A stretch of 64,000 nt of DNA, taken from the NCBI RefSeq assembly GCF_030654605.1, contig NZ_JAURXB010000065.1, forward strand, positions 57,394 to 121,393, read 5' to 3'. The position numbers and the translations under genes are program-made. Origin of the DNA: Bradyrhizobium sp. (GTDB lineage: Bacteria; Pseudomonadota; Alphaproteobacteria; Rhizobiales; Xanthobacteraceae). Position 1 is the first letter of the stretch; every line of letters begins with the position of its first letter. Of this stretch, positions 37,194 to 46,540 are shown piece by piece. The notes below the pieces were generated by a model. That model ran no database searches. It had not been told where the DNA came from and saw nothing but the letters and a program-made list of their open reading frames with translations.

Positions 37194-37619
37194 TCAACCA
37201 AGCCAAATCTTGCGACGAAGCGCGCTGATGAAATTCTGGACCTCTTCCGCGTCATGCGCGAGCGGCGGCATCACCCCCCAGACCGGACGCGGCCACGCGG
37301 CATCGCTGGTGCGACGCGCGATGACATGGACGTGCAGCTGCGGCACCAGGTTGCCCAGCGCTGCGATATTCAGCTTGTCGCACTTGGTGACCTCTTTCAG
37401 GGCACGGGCGACACGGGACGTTTCCGTCATCAATTGCGCCTGCTCGACCTCGGCGAGGTCGATGATCTCGACGGCGTCGGCCCGGCGAGGCACCAGCAGC
37501 AGCCAGGGGTAATGCGCGTCCTTGATCACCAGCACCTTGCACAGCGGCAGGTCGCCGATATCGATGGTGTCTTTCTTGAGCTGGGAGTGCAGCGACCAGG
37601 CGGGAGCGTCAGAAGGCAT
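37194..37619 (-). CDS. HIT-family hydrolase
   Basis: The 141-residue protein has the histidine triad region LGNLVPQLHVHVIARRTSDAAW (HxHxI) and the upstream strand HYPWLLLVPRRADAVEIIDL. HIT proteins hydrolyse nucleotide phosphoramidates or dinucleotides. The start at 37619 follows an inserted-looking repeat region upstream; the longer frame to 37754 reads through that repeat. It is coupled to nudC with a 4-bp gap, which suggests linked nucleotide metabolism. Confidence 0.88.
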   Translation of the reverse strand: MPSDAPAWSLHSQLKKDTIDIGDLPLCKVLVIKDAHYPWLLLVPRRADAVEIIDLAEVEQAQLMTETSRVARALKEVTKCDKLNIAALGNLVPQLHVHVIARRTSDAAWPRPVWGVMPPLAHDAEEVQNFISALRRKIWLG

Positions 37620-37675
37620 GTGGGTTCTCGAACAAGCGCGGCAGCGTCGCAGAGACGGCAGCTGCAAACAACACC

Positions 37676-37806
37676 CGTCATGCCCGGCTTTATGCCGGGC
37701 ATCCACGTCTTTTTTCGTGCGCCGCCGGAAAGAAGGGCGTGGACGGCCGGGCATGGGCGAGCGGAAGCGGCGCCGTCCCTTGGACGGCTAAGCCCGGCAT
37801 GACGAA
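37676..37806. repeat. Dispersed palindromic repeat, family B (copy 1)
   Basis: The left arm CGTCATGCCCGGCTTTATGCCGGGCATCCACGTCTT faces GGCGTGGACGGCCGGGCATG and a last TAAGCCCGGCATGACG. Related copies are at 45484 and 52848, all with the pair CCACGTCTT / GACGTGG. Confidence 0.88.
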
Positions 37807-37847
37807 TTGGGGCATTTTGGGCACCCCAGGGATACCCGATGCCCCGC

Positions 37848-37877
37848 TTGCTTTCCGGGGCTTTTGGCCCCAAATAA
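37848..37877 (+). promoter_or_regulatory. Candidate promoter for the SRP RNA
   Basis: TTGCTT at 37848-37853 and AAATAA at 37872-37877 are 18 bp apart and end about 6 bp before the predicted RNA start. A CCCCG/CGGGG inverted repeat overlaps the -35 side. The boxes only partly match consensus. Confidence 0.4.
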
Positions 37878-37882
37878 GGACC

Positions 37883-37978
37883 GGGAGATTGGCGGTGGAC
37901 GAGCCACTCGCCAACCGGGTCAGGTCCGGAAGGAAGCAGCCCTAACGAGGTCCGGATCGGGTCGCTCGTCAGTCTCCT
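37883..37978 (+). ncRNA. ffs: Signal recognition particle RNA (4.5S, small bacterial type)
   Basis: The apical loop signature GTCAGGTCCGGAAGGAAGCA with CCCTAACGAGG is the strongly conserved Ffh-binding site of SRP RNA. The outer strands GGGAGA and TCTCC, and GACGAGC and GCTCGTC, pair to give a roughly 96-nt hairpin. TTTTTT at 37983-37988 fits termination. The position directly before dnaX is the usual one in alphaproteobacteria. Confidence 0.95.
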
Positions 37979-38142
37979 ACCTGTTTTTTCGAGCGAATCG
38001 CGCTAGATGGGCCATCCCGTCATGCGCTTGATTCAGTTTCGTCGCGTATTCCGCAAAAGTGGGTACCGGTTTTGCGATCAGAATACGCGCCAAGTAATGT
38101 TCCGCAAGCCGGCTTCGAGAGACAAACATTGCGGATCGATCG

Positions 38143-39996
38143 ATGACCGACGCTGGCACTCCCGTAACGCCATCAGGCGATCCCGAAAGCGTCCATCAGG
38201 GCGGTTTCGACCTTGGCGGCCCGCCGCAGGCCGGCAAGCATTACCGGGTGCTGGCGCGCAAATACCGCCCCTCCAGTTTCGAAGATCTGATCGGCCAGGA
38301 CGCCGTGGTCCGCACCGTCTCGAACGCGTTCGAAACCGGCCGGATTCCGCAGGCCTGGATCCTGACCGGGGTGCGCGGCGTCGGCAAGACCACCACGGCG
38401 CGGATCCTCGCCCGCGCGCTGAATTACGAGCTGCCGGACGGATCGGCCAAGGGGCCGACCATCCACATGCCGGTGCCCGGCGTGCACTGCCAGGCCATCA
38501 TGGAAAGCCGGCACATGGACGTGCTGGAAATGGACGCCGCCTCCCATACCGGCGTCGACGACGTGCGCCAGATCAACGACAGCGTGCGCTATGCGCCGGC
38601 CAGCGCGCGCTACAAGGTCTACATCATCGACGAAGTCCACATGCTCTCGACCGCGGCCTTCAACGCCTTCCTGAAGACGCTGGAAGAGCCGCCGGAACAC
38701 GCCAAATTCGTGTTCGCCACCACCGAAATCCGCAAAGTCCCGGTCACGGTGCTGTCGCGCTGCCAGCGTTTCGACCTGCGCCGGGTCGAGGCCGACGTCC
38801 TGATGAAGCACCTTGGCAATATCGCGGGCAAGGAAAACGTCGAGGTCGAACCCGAGGCGCTCGGCATCATCGCCCGCGCGGCGGAGGGCTCGGTGCGCGA
38901 TTCGCTGTCGCTGTTCGACCAGGCCATCGCGCATGCGGCCGGCCCGGTGCGCGCCGATGCGGTGCGGCAGATGCTGGGCCTCGCCGACCGCACGAGGGTG
39001 ATCGACCTGTTCGATTCGCTGGCGCGCGGTGACATCGCCAGCGCATTCCGGGAATTCCGCGAGCAATACGATACCGGCGCCGACCCGATCGTGGTGCTGA
39101 GCGACCTCGCCGAATTCGTCAATTTCGTCACCCGGGTCAAGATCGTGCCGGCCACCGCCGACAATGTCGCGTTCGGCGAGACCGAGCGCGTGCGCGCCCG
39201 CGACTTTGCTTCAAAGCTCTCGATGCGCATCCTGTCGCGGATGTGGCAGATGCTGCTCAAGGGCATCACCGAGGTGCAGGCCGCGACCCGGCCGGCGGCC
39301 GCGGCCGAAATGGTGCTGGTGCGCATCGCCTATGTCGCGGACATGCCGACGCCGGACGAGGCGATCCGGATGCTGGACCAGAATGGCGGCGCCTCGCCGG
39401 TGGTCGCATCGAGTTCGGCGTCGGCGCGAGCCACCTCCGCATCGACGGTGTCTTCCATGTCATCTTCAGCGGCCCGCGCATCTTCCGCGCCGCGCGCCAG
39501 TGCCGAGGCATCCGCACGACCGCAGATGATGGCGCCGGTGGCCGATGCGCAGTCGGCTCCTGCGGCGATGAAAATCGCCAGCTTCCCCGAACTGGTGGCG
39601 CTGGCCGGTGAGAAGCGCGATCTCATGATCAAGGGCGCGCTGGAAGCCCATGTCCGGCTGGTCCGCATCGAGGACGGAAGGCTCGAACTCGCGCTGGAGC
39701 CCACCGCGCCGCGGACCCTGGTCAACGATCTCTCGCGCAAGCTGGAACAATGGACCGGGCGGCGCTGGACCGTGATCGTGTCCAACGAGCCTGGACAGCC
39801 GACGCTGCGTTCGCAGAACGAAGTACAGAAGAACCAGCGCGAGCGCGCCGCCGAAGCCGATCCGCGGGTGCAGGAGGTGCTGGCGCGGTTTCCCGGCACC
39901 AAGGTGATCGAGGTGCGCAAGCTTGCCCCCGAGACGCCGGAATCCGATGTTAACGGTGAAGACCCCGCCGAGACTCCCGACAACGACGATCTCTAG
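38143..39996 (+). CDS. dnaX: DNA polymerase III subunit gamma/tau
   Basis: The 617-residue clamp-loader ATPase has YRVLARKYRPSSFEDLIGQD, Walker A GVRGVGKTTTARILA, Walker B YIIDEVHML, sensor TTEIRKVPVTVLSRCQRFDLRR and the AAA+ lid (GSVRDSLSLFDQ). A Ser/Ala-rich linker (about 425-475) and a C-terminal tau-like domain follow. The zinc-site cysteines of the E. coli protein are largely missing: in this region the sequence reads LPDGSAKGPTIHMPVPGVHCQAI. It starts the dnaX-ybaB-recR operon after the SRP RNA. Confidence 0.96.
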   Translation: MTDAGTPVTPSGDPESVHQGGFDLGGPPQAGKHYRVLARKYRPSSFEDLIGQDAVVRTVSNAFETGRIPQAWILTGVRGVGKTTTARILARALNYELPDGSAKGPTIHMPVPGVHCQAIMESRHMDVLEMDAASHTGVDDVRQINDSVRYAPASARYKVYIIDEVHMLSTAAFNAFLKTLEEPPEHAKFVFATTEIRKVPVTVLSRCQRFDLRRVEADVLMKHLGNIAGKENVEVEPEALGIIARAAEGSVRDSLSLFDQAIAHAAGPVRADAVRQMLGLADRTRVIDLFDSLARGDIASAFREFREQYDTGADPIVVLSDLAEFVNFVTRVKIVPATADNVAFGETERVRARDFASKLSMRILSRMWQMLLKGITEVQAATRPAAAAEMVLVRIAYVADMPTPDEAIRMLDQNGGASPVVASSSASARATSASTVSSMSSSAARASSAPRASAEASARPQMMAPVADAQSAPAAMKIASFPELVALAGEKRDLMIKGALEAHVRLVRIEDGRLELALEPTAPRTLVNDLSRKLEQWTGRRWTVIVSNEPGQPTLRSQNEVQKNQRERAAEADPRVQEVLARFPGTKVIEVRKLAPETPESDVNGEDPAETPDNDDL

Positions 39997-40015
39997 ATTT
40001 TGAAGGAAGGCATTC

Positions 40016-40336
40016 ATGGCTGATTTTCTCGGCATGATGAAGCAGGCGGCGCAGCTGCAATCCAAGATGCAGGCGATGCAGGAAGAGCTCGGCAACGTCG
40101 AGGTCGAGGGCATTTCCGGCGGCGGCCTGGTCCGCGTCCGCATGACCGCGAAGATGCAGGTCAAGGCCGTCAGGATCGATCCGTCGCTGATGAAGGCGGA
40201 CGAGTGCGAGATCCTCGAGGATCTCTTGGTGACCGCGCACAACGATGCGCAGCGCAAGGCGGAAGCCGCGATGCAGGAGAAGATGCAGGCTTTGACCGGC
40301 GGGCTCGGCCTGCCGCCCGGACTGGGGCTCGGCTAG
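40016..40336 (+). CDS. ybaB: YbaB/EbfC nucleoid-associated protein
   Basis: The 106-residue protein has the family pattern [46 protein letters not shown] and the glycine-rich end. It binds DNA as a dimer. It is encoded 19 bp after dnaX and 5 bp before recR, with AAGGAAGG as Shine-Dalgarno. This dnaX-ybaB-recR order is common in bacteria. Confidence 0.95.
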   Translation: MADFLGMMKQAAQLQSKMQAMQEELGNVEVEGISGGGLVRVRMTAKMQVKAVRIDPSLMKADECEILEDLLVTAHNDAQRKAEAAMQEKMQALTGGLGLPPGLGLG

Positions 40337-40341
40337 CCCAC

Positions 40342-40947
40342 ATGGCTTCTGCGGTTGCCGGTCCCGAAATCGAACGTCTGATCCAGCTGCTGGCGCGGCT
40401 GCCGGGGCTCGGCCCGCGTTCGGCGCGGCGCGCGGCGTTGCACCTGATCAAGAAGCGCGAGGCGTTGATGACGCCGCTGGCCGCAGCACTGCAGGTGGCG
40501 ATCGACAAGATCCAGGTCTGCAAGACCTGCGGCAATATCGATACCCAAAATCCCTGCACGGTCTGCACCGATCCGCGGCGCGATCCCTCGATCATCGTCG
40601 TGGTCGCCGACGTCGCCGATCTCTGGGCGCTGGAGCGCGCGCATGCCACCAATGGCCTCTATCACGTGCTCGGCGCGACGCTGTCGCCGCTCGACGGCGT
40701 CGGTCCGCAGGACCTCACCATCGATGCGCTGGTGGCGCGCGCGCACGACCAGCGGGTGACCGAAATCATCCTCGCCCTGAATGCGACGGTGGACGGCCAG
40801 ACCACCGCGCATTACATCACCGACCTGCTGCAGGAGGCCGGCGTCAAGGTGACGAGGCTGGCGCACGGCGTCCCGGTGGGCGGCGAACTCGATTACCTCG
40901 ACGAAGGCACCCTGTCCGCAGCCATGCGGCAGCGCACGCTATTCTGA
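40342..40947 (+). CDS. recR: Recombination mediator RecR
   Basis: The 201-residue protein has the helix-hairpin-helix [19 protein letters not shown], the zinc finger [16 protein letters not shown] and the Toprim domain ([32 protein letters not shown]). The C-terminal ATP/DNA region reads THxA-like [19 protein letters not shown]. RecR loads RecA in the RecFOR pathway. The start at 40342 lies 5 bp after ybaB; the longer frame inside ybaB is spurious. Confidence 0.97.
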   Translation: MASAVAGPEIERLIQLLARLPGLGPRSARRAALHLIKKREALMTPLAAALQVAIDKIQVCKTCGNIDTQNPCTVCTDPRRDPSIIVVVADVADLWALERAHATNGLYHVLGATLSPLDGVGPQDLTIDALVARAHDQRVTEIILALNATVDGQTTAHYITDLLQEAGVKVTRLAHGVPVGGELDYLDEGTLSAAMRQRTLF

Positions 40948-40962
40948 CAATCGCAAACGGAA

Positions 40963-41403
40963 ATGAACGACATGATGATTCGACGATTCGGCCAACGTCT
41001 TGCTTTGGTGACAACGATCGCGGCGGCATGCGCCGCGCCTGCCGCATCCGCACAGCAGGCCGAGCCTGCGCCGAAGCCGGGCCGGCTGATCAACGCCGGG
41101 GACGTGCTGTCGGGCGAACTCAACGCCATGAAGGTGCGCGGGGCCAAGAAGGGCAAGAAGGTCGCCACCTACCAGGTCACCAGCGAACCACGCCGGCTGC
41201 CGCCGCCGAACGGGCTCTGCAACCTGGAGACCGGACCGGAGACTTTCCAGCTGATCACGTCGAGCGACGCCCAGGCCGCGCAGCTCAAGGGTTTCATCGG
41301 CAAGGCAATCTCGATCAAGGTCGACGAAGTCGCCTGCGCGCAGGACGCCGGGCAGATGAGCGAAGCCGTGGTGACGAAATGGAGCGTGGTGACGAAGCAT
41401 TGA
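40963..41403 (+). CDS. Secreted protein of unknown function
   Basis: The 146-residue protein has a signal peptide (residues 1-31, ending AASAQ) and a mature domain of about 115 residues. The domain has KVATYQVTSEPRRLPPPNGLCNLETGPETFQLITSS and a second cysteine in VDEVACAQDAGQM, so a disulfide is possible. The family is not recognised. It follows recR by 15 bp but is unlikely to be functionally linked. ATG 40963 is used; ATGs at codons 4 and 5 are possible. Confidence 0.75.
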   Translation: MNDMMIRRFGQRLALVTTIAAACAAPAASAQQAEPAPKPGRLINAGDVLSGELNAMKVRGAKKGKKVATYQVTSEPRRLPPPNGLCNLETGPETFQLITSSDAQAAQLKGFIGKAISIKVDEVACAQDAGQMSEAVVTKWSVVTKH

Positions 41404-41450
41404 AGTGCTTTGTGTTCGATGGGAGCAGCCACTGCTGCACAACCACTACT

Positions 41451-41552
41451 CGTCATCGCCCGACTTGATCGGGCGACCCAGTACGCCGGGCCGTCTCGGC
41501 TCTATCACCAACGTCTCTGGAATACTGGGTCCCCGCCTTCGCGGGGATGACG
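41451..41552 (-). repeat. Dispersed palindromic repeat, family A (copy 6, inverted)
   Basis: CGTCATCGCCCGACTTGATCGGGCGACCCAGTACGCCG is followed by TCTGGAATACTGGGTCCCCGCCTTCGCGGGGATGACGAC. The two arms are of different types (CCCGA versus CCCCGC). Confidence 0.87.
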
Positions 41553-41590
41553 ACTGAGGTTGTTGGCGCAGCGTTGCGTAAGCTTCGCAG

Positions 41591-42961
41591 CTAAACCCGC
41601 ACCGGCCCCAGCTCGTCGAAATGCCCGCGCCGCTGCAGCCAGGCCAGCAGGATCAGGCTCGGAACCGCGACCACGACGGACACCACGAAGAACAATGGCC
41701 AGCCTGTCGCCTCGGCTACATAGCCCGAGCCCGCAGAGAGATAAGTGCGCCCGACCGCGGCAAGGGCCGTTAGCAGCGCATATTGGGTCGCGGTGTGCAG
41801 CGGGTTCTGGCACAGCGCCGAGAGATACGCGACGAAGATCACGGTGCCGATCGCGCCGGTGAAATTTTCCGCCGTGATGGCGACGGCCAGCGCCCATTGC
41901 TTGACGCCGACAAGGGCGAGCCAGCAGAACGCCAGGTTGGAGAGCGCCTGCAGCACGCCGCCGATCCAGAGGCTGGCGGCCAGCGAATAGCGCCGCGCCA
42001 CATAACCGCCGGCAAAACCGCCGATCAGAGTCGCGGCGAGGCCGACGCCCTTGACGATAGCCGCATAGTCGACCTTGCTGAAGCCGATTTTGATCACGAA
42101 CGACGCCGTCATGGCGCCGGAAAATGCGTCGGTGAGTTTGTAGAGCACGACGAAGGCCAGCACCGCCCAAGCCTGCTTACGCACCAGAAACTCAGAAAAC
42201 GCTCTGACGGCCGCATGCATGACGCGTGAGAACGCGGCCTCGCCGCGGGTCGCGGCTTCCGCGCGAGCGGATTGTGCGGGCTCGGTGGCGGCAAGTGCGG
42301 TGATGGTGCCGATCAGCACCAGCGCGGCCATGGCAATAAAGCCCCACATCCACGCCGACGTGCGCACGATGCCTGCGCCCTCAAAGGCCGCGACCAGGAA
42401 CAGCACGCCGGCGGTCGAGACCAGCATGCCGATCCGGTAGGCTGCGACGTAGGAGGCCATGCCCGCGGCCTGCTCGCTTTCGGGCAAGCTCTCGACGCGG
42501 AAGGCATCGACCACGATGTCCTGGGTTGCCGACGTCGTCGCCACCAGCAGCGCGCCTAGGACCACGAACAGCGGCGAGCGTACCGGGTCGGTCAGTGCCA
42601 GCAGCAGGATTGCACCGATCAGCAGCAGTTGCGAGAACACCAGCCAGCCCCGTCTGCGGCCGAAGGTGCGGGTGAAGAGCGGCACATGCAGCGCGTCGAC
42701 CAACGGCGCCCAGAGAAATTTCAGCGTATAGGGCGTACCGATCAGCGCAAACAGCCCGATGGTGCGCAGGTCAACGCCGGATTCGGCCATCCACACCTGC
42801 AGCGTCGATCCCGACAGCGCCAGCGGCAGGCCGGAAGAAAAACCGAGCAGCAGCACGATCAGCACGCGCGGCTGCAGATACACCGCCCACGCCTCGCGCC
42901 ACGAGGCGCGCGGGGTGGGGGCGATCGATGCCTTGGGCAAGCTGTCAGGTGCGCTGGTCAT
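41591..42961 (-). CDS. AmpG-like MFS permease
   Basis: The 456-residue protein has about twelve to fourteen hydrophobic segments. AmpG-type landmarks are VLLLGFSSGLPLALSGSTLQVWMAESGVDLRTIGLFAL, KFLWAPLVDALHVPLF, RRRGWLVFSQ and TSATQDIVVDAFRVE. AmpG imports anhydromuropeptides for cell-wall recycling and influences beta-lactamase induction. Close relatives include other acetyl-CoA/peptide transporters, so the substrate is likely but not certain. It is a single gene. Confidence 0.85.
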   Translation of the reverse strand: MTSAPDSLPKASIAPTPRASWREAWAVYLQPRVLIVLLLGFSSGLPLALSGSTLQVWMAESGVDLRTIGLFALIGTPYTLKFLWAPLVDALHVPLFTRTFGRRRGWLVFSQLLLIGAILLLALTDPVRSPLFVVLGALLVATTSATQDIVVDAFRVESLPESEQAAGMASYVAAYRIGMLVSTAGVLFLVAAFEGAGIVRTSAWMWGFIAMAALVLIGTITALAATEPAQSARAEAATRGEAAFSRVMHAAVRAFSEFLVRKQAWAVLAFVVLYKLTDAFSGAMTASFVIKIGFSKVDYAAIVKGVGLAATLIGGFAGGYVARRYSLAASLWIGGVLQALSNLAFCWLALVGVKQWALAVAITAENFTGAIGTVIFVAYLSALCQNPLHTATQYALLTALAAVGRTYLSAGSGYVAEATGWPLFFVVSVVVAVPSLILLAWLQRRGHFDELGPVRV

Positions 42962-43005
42962 GCCGCAGTGCTAGCAGATTCGGGATGGTGAAATAATAAT
43001 GATAA

Positions 43006-43049
43006 TGTCATCGCCCGGCTCGACCGGGCGACCCAGTATTCCAGAGGCG
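43006..43049 (+). repeat. Half copy of family A repeat adjoining a GIY-YIG gene
   Basis: TGTCATCGCCCGGCTCGACCGGGCGACCCAGTATTCCAGAGGCG matches the first 44 bp of family A and then stops. The ATG of the GIY-YIG gene follows four bases later. The AGAGG of the repeat lies six bases upstream of that ATG. Confidence 0.9.
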
Positions 43050-43053
43050 GTAG

Positions 43054-43353
43054 ATGGGTGCACGTACCTTCTACGTCTACATCGTCGCGAGCCGCATCGG
43101 CGGCACGCTCTACATTGGCGTGACCAACGACCTCGTTCGTCGAGTGTGGGAGCATAAGACGGGCGCGACCGAAAGTTTCACCAAAGACTATGACGTGAGT
43201 CGACTGGTGTACTTCGAATGCTTCGAGGACATCGAAGCTGCCATTCATCGTGAGAAGCGATTGAAGAAATGGACGCGCGCTTGGAAGATAGCGTTGATTG
43301 AGAAAGACAATCCGAACTGGATTGATCTTTATCCGGAGATCGCCGGAGGTTGA
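43054..43353 (+). CDS. Small GIY-YIG nuclease-family protein
   Basis: The 99-residue protein is a stand-alone GIY-YIG domain. The first strand FYVYIVAS carries the Y-x-Y equivalent of GIY, LYIGVTNDLVRRVWEHK carries YIG and the catalytic Arg region, and IEAAIHREKRLKKWTRAWKIALI carries the conserved EK region. Small proteins of this type are common in bacteria, and their cellular role is unresolved. The gene lies between a half copy (43006-43049) and a full copy (43402-43506) of the family A palindromic repeat. The repeat seems to provide its ribosome-binding site. It may be mobile or repeat-associated. Confidence 0.88.
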   Translation: MGARTFYVYIVASRIGGTLYIGVTNDLVRRVWEHKTGATESFTKDYDVSRLVYFECFEDIEAAIHREKRLKKWTRAWKIALIEKDNPNWIDLYPEIAGG

Positions 43354-43401
43354 AGGCTATCAGCTTGATAGCGTCGTCCCAAGAACCACAAACAACCAAA
43401 G

Positions 43402-43506
43402 TTGTCGTCCTCCGCGAAAGCGGGGGACCCAGTATTCCAGAGGCGTCCGAGATCAATCGAGAGGCCGCGGCTTACCGGGTCGCCCGGTCAAGCCGGGCGA
43501 TGACAG
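43402..43506 (+). repeat. Dispersed palindromic repeat, family A (copy 8)
   Basis: GTTGTCGTCCTCCGCGAAAGCGGGGGACCCAGTATTCCAGAGGCG leads into GGCCGCGGCTTACCGGGTCGCCCGGTCAAGCCGGGCGATGACAG. It is a full-length copy 3' of the GIY-YIG gene. Confidence 0.9.
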
Positions 43507-43545
43507 CATCATGTGTTGCGCCTGTGTACTCTCCATCGCGCCCGC

Positions 43546-44754
43546 CTACTCCCCCGCCTGCAGCTTGCGGGCCAGCGGGAACAGTTCGGCGCTGGCCGGC
43601 CTGGCGACAGGCGCCGTCTCGGCGGAGGCCTCGGCCTTGCTGAAGTCCAGCTCCTCGATCCGGCCCGCTCGCTTCTCGATCTTGTCGGCGGAGATCAGGA
43701 TCTGGCGGACATCCTCGTTGACGTCGCCGAAATGCTTCTGCAGCTTCAGCACGCGGTCGCGCAGCCGGTTGAGATCGTCACCGAGGTTGAGCACCTCGGT
43801 GCGGATCTGGTCGGCGGCGTCGCGCATCCGCGCGTCCTTCAGGATCTGCTGCATCACCTGGATCGCCAGCATCAACAGCGACGGCGACACCAGCACCACG
43901 CGGGCGCGGTAGGCCTTCTGGATCACGTCGTCGAAGCCGTCGTGGATTTCGGCATAGACCGATTCCGACGGCACGAACATCAGCGCGGTGTCCTGGGTCT
44001 CGCCTGTGATCAGGTATTTCTCGGCGATATCGCTGACATGCTTCATGACGTCGGCGCGCAGCCGCTGCGTGGCGTATTTCTTTTCCTCGTCGGTGCGCGC
44101 GTCATGCAGCGCGGTCATCGCCTCCAGCGGAAATTTGGCGTCGATGCAGAGCGGGCGCTGGTCCGGCAGGAACACCACGCAATCCGGCCGCTTGCCCGAT
44201 GACAGCGTGTACTGGAACTCGTAGGCGCCCTTCGGCATGCCGTCCTGGACGATGGCTTCCATCCGGGCCTGACCGAAGGCGCCGCGCGATTGCTTGTTGG
44301 CGAGCACGTCGCGCAGCGTGGTGACCTGCGAGGTCAGGTCGGTGAGGTTCTTGTGCGCGTTGTCGATGATGCCGAGCCGCTCATGCAGCACGCGCAGGGA
44401 ATCCATGGTGTTGCGGGTGGTCGCTTCCATCGACTGGCCGACCCGGTGGGTGACCGAATCCAGCCGCTCGTTGACGGCGCGCGCCATGTCAGCCTGGCGG
44501 CCGGCCAGCGCCTGGCCCATTTCGTGGACCCGGCCGGTGGCCTCGGACTGGGCCCGCAGCATTTCGCTGACCCGCTCCTCCAGCTCGTCGGCCCGGATGG
44601 CCTGCGCCATCGCCACCGCCGCTCCCCGGCTGCCGGAGCGCGCGATGACGATGGCGATGGTCAGCAGCAGCACCAGCGCCAGCGCGCCGAAACCGAGCAG
44701 CGCCTCGCCGGTGTGGACCGGCACCTCGCCGACCATGAAAAGGATCTCGTTCAT
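43546..44754 (-). CDS. rmuC: DNA recombination protein RmuC
   Basis: The 402-residue protein has an N-terminal membrane anchor (about residues 17-40, ALLGFGALALVLLLTIAIVIA). A long coiled coil (50-160) precedes the RmuC nuclease-like domain with ANKQSRGAFGQARMEAIVQD, KRPDCVVFLPDQRPLCIDAKFPLEA and ALMFVPSESVYAEIHDGF. The D...DAK arrangement resembles PD-(D/E)xK nucleases. RmuC limits DNA inversions at inverted repeats, which may matter in this repeat-rich genome. It is divergent from def. Confidence 0.94.
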   Translation of the reverse strand: MNEILFMVGEVPVHTGEALLGFGALALVLLLTIAIVIARSGSRGAAVAMAQAIRADELEERVSEMLRAQSEATGRVHEMGQALAGRQADMARAVNERLDSVTHRVGQSMEATTRNTMDSLRVLHERLGIIDNAHKNLTDLTSQVTTLRDVLANKQSRGAFGQARMEAIVQDGMPKGAYEFQYTLSSGKRPDCVVFLPDQRPLCIDAKFPLEAMTALHDARTDEEKKYATQRLRADVMKHVSDIAEKYLITGETQDTALMFVPSESVYAEIHDGFDDVIQKAYRARVVLVSPSLLMLAIQVMQQILKDARMRDAADQIRTEVLNLGDDLNRLRDRVLKLQKHFGDVNEDVRQILISADKIEKRAGRIEELDFSKAEASAETAPVARPASAELFPLARKLQAGE

Positions 44755-44943
44755 GCCGCCCTTGTAGCCGATTCGGCGGGAAACGCGAACGAAGAGGGAA
44801 CGTTTATGGTTAATCGAAGCCTGATTTTCGTGGTTAAGTTTGCCTGAAGATTCATGGTTAGCGCGGGGTTAACGGGCTCGGCTGACGCATTGACCCCGGC
44901 AGATCGGCAGCTTAAATCGCCCCCGAAGGCACCCAGAAAGACC

Positions 44944-45471
44944 ATGGCACTCAGAGAAATCATCATCCTGCCGGACAAGCAGTTGCGGCTGATCTCCAAA
45001 CCTGTCGAAAAGGTCACGGCAGAGATCCGCCGGCTGGCTGACGACATGCTGGAGACCATGTACGACGCGCCCGGTATCGGTCTCGCGGCAATCCAGGTCG
45101 CGCAGCCGTTGCGGCTGATCACGATGGACCTCGCCAAGAAGAACGAGGACGGCGAGATCTCGCCGCGACCGCGGGTCTTCATCAACCCGGAGATCGTGTC
45201 GTCGTCGGAAGAGTTTTCAGTCTACGAGGAAGGCTGCCTGTCGATCCCCGAATATTACGAAGAGGTCGAGCGGCCGTCGCAGGTGCGCATCCGTTTCACC
45301 GACCTCGACGGCAAGGTGCATGAGGAAGACGCCGACGGCCTGTTCGCGACCTGCATCCAGCACGAGATCGACCACCTCAACGGCGTGCTGTTCGTGGACT
45401 ATCTGTCGAAGTTGAAGCGCGACCGCGTGCTGAAGAAGTTTACAAAAGCCGCGAAGCGGGCGACGGAGTAG
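44944..45471 (+). CDS. def: Peptide deformylase
   Basis: The 175-residue protein has the three deformylase motifs [17 protein letters not shown] and QHEIDHLNG. It removes the N-formyl group from nascent proteins. ATG 44944 gives the usual [15 protein letters not shown] start; the longer frame is not typical. It is followed by fmt and truA in the same direction, a common grouping, here interrupted by a family B repeat. Confidence 0.97.
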   Translation: MALREIIILPDKQLRLISKPVEKVTAEIRRLADDMLETMYDAPGIGLAAIQVAQPLRLITMDLAKKNEDGEISPRPRVFINPEIVSSSEEFSVYEEGCLSIPEYYEEVERPSQVRIRFTDLDGKVHEEDADGLFATCIQHEIDHLNGVLFVDYLSKLKRDRVLKKFTKAAKRATE

Positions 45472-45483
45472 AGTTCTCTCAGC

Positions 45484-45573
45484 CGTCATGCCCGGGCTTG
45501 ACCCGGGCATCCACGTCTTACTTTCTTCGCGGACCAAAGACGTGGATGGCCGGGTCAGGCCCGGCCATGACGA
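45484..45573. repeat. Dispersed palindromic repeat, family B (copy 2)
   Basis: CGTCATGCCCGGGCTTGACCCGGGCATCCACGTCTT faces AAGACGTGGATGGCCGGGTCAGGCCCGGCCATGACG. It sits between def and fmt. Confidence 0.9.
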
Positions 45574-45607
45574 GTAAACTGAATTTGCCGTAGGGACTTC
45601 CGCGAAT

Positions 45608-46540
45608 ATGCCGCTCCGTCTGATCTTCATGGGCACGCCCGATTTCGCAGTGCCGACGCTGCTGGAACTCGTCGCCCATGGCCACGAGATCGCGGCGGTC
45701 TATACCCGCGCGGCCAAGCCCGCCGGGCGCGGCATGAAGCTGCAGCCGACTCCGGTGGAGCAGGAAGCTCGGCGGCTCAACATCCCGGTACTCACGCCCA
45801 CCACCTTGAAGACGCCGGAAGCGCTGGAGGAGTTTGGCTCCCACGGGGCCGATGCCGCGGTGGTCGTCGCCTATGGCATGATCCTGCCCAGGACCATCCT
45901 CGATGCGCCGCCGCTCGGCTGCTTCAATCTGCATGCCTCGCTGCTGCCGCGCTGGCGCGGGGCCGCCCCGATCAACCGCGCCATCATGGCCGGCGATGCC
46001 GAGAGCGGCGTGATGGTGATGAAAATGGATGTCGGTCTCGATACCGGCGACGTCGCCATGGCCGAACGCCTGGCGATATCAGATGCCATGACGGCCGCCG
46101 ATCTGCATGACGCGCTGGCGCCGCTCGGCGCCGACCTGATGGTGCGCGCGATGGGCGCGCTGGAGCGCGGCAGATTGCAGCTCACGAAACAGAGCGATGA
46201 GGGCGTGACCTACGCCGCCAAGATCGAAAAGGCCGAAGCGCGGATCGACTGGAACCGGCCGGCCCGCGAGGTACTGCGCCACATTCACGGGCTGTCGCCG
46301 TTTCCCGGCGCCTGGTGCGAACTGGCGATCGATGGCGAGCAGGTCCGGATCAAGATACTGCGCTGCGAACTGGCCAGGGGAGAGGGCGCGCCGGGCGATC
46401 TGCTCGATGACCACATGACGATTGCCTGCCGGGACGGCGCGGTCCGCATTCTCGACCTGCAGCGCGCCGGCGCAAAGCCGATGAAGGCGCAGGAATTTTT
46501 GCGCGGCACCCCGTTGCGACCGCCGCTGCGGCTCGTGTGA
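45608..46540 (+). CDS. fmt: Methionyl-tRNA formyltransferase
   Basis: The 310-residue protein begins [16 protein letters not shown]. It has the formyltransferase signature [40 protein letters not shown] and a C-terminal OB-like domain ([24 protein letters not shown]). It formylates initiator Met-tRNA. The stop overlaps the truA start (TGATG). Confidence 0.97.
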   Translation: MPLRLIFMGTPDFAVPTLLELVAHGHEIAAVYTRAAKPAGRGMKLQPTPVEQEARRLNIPVLTPTTLKTPEALEEFGSHGADAAVVVAYGMILPRTILDAPPLGCFNLHASLLPRWRGAAPINRAIMAGDAESGVMVMKMDVGLDTGDVAMAERLAISDAMTAADLHDALAPLGADLMVRAMGALERGRLQLTKQSDEGVTYAAKIEKAEARIDWNRPAREVLRHIHGLSPFPGAWCELAIDGEQVRIKILRCELARGEGAPGDLLDDHMTIACRDGAVRILDLQRAGAKPMKAQEFLRGTPLRPPLRLV

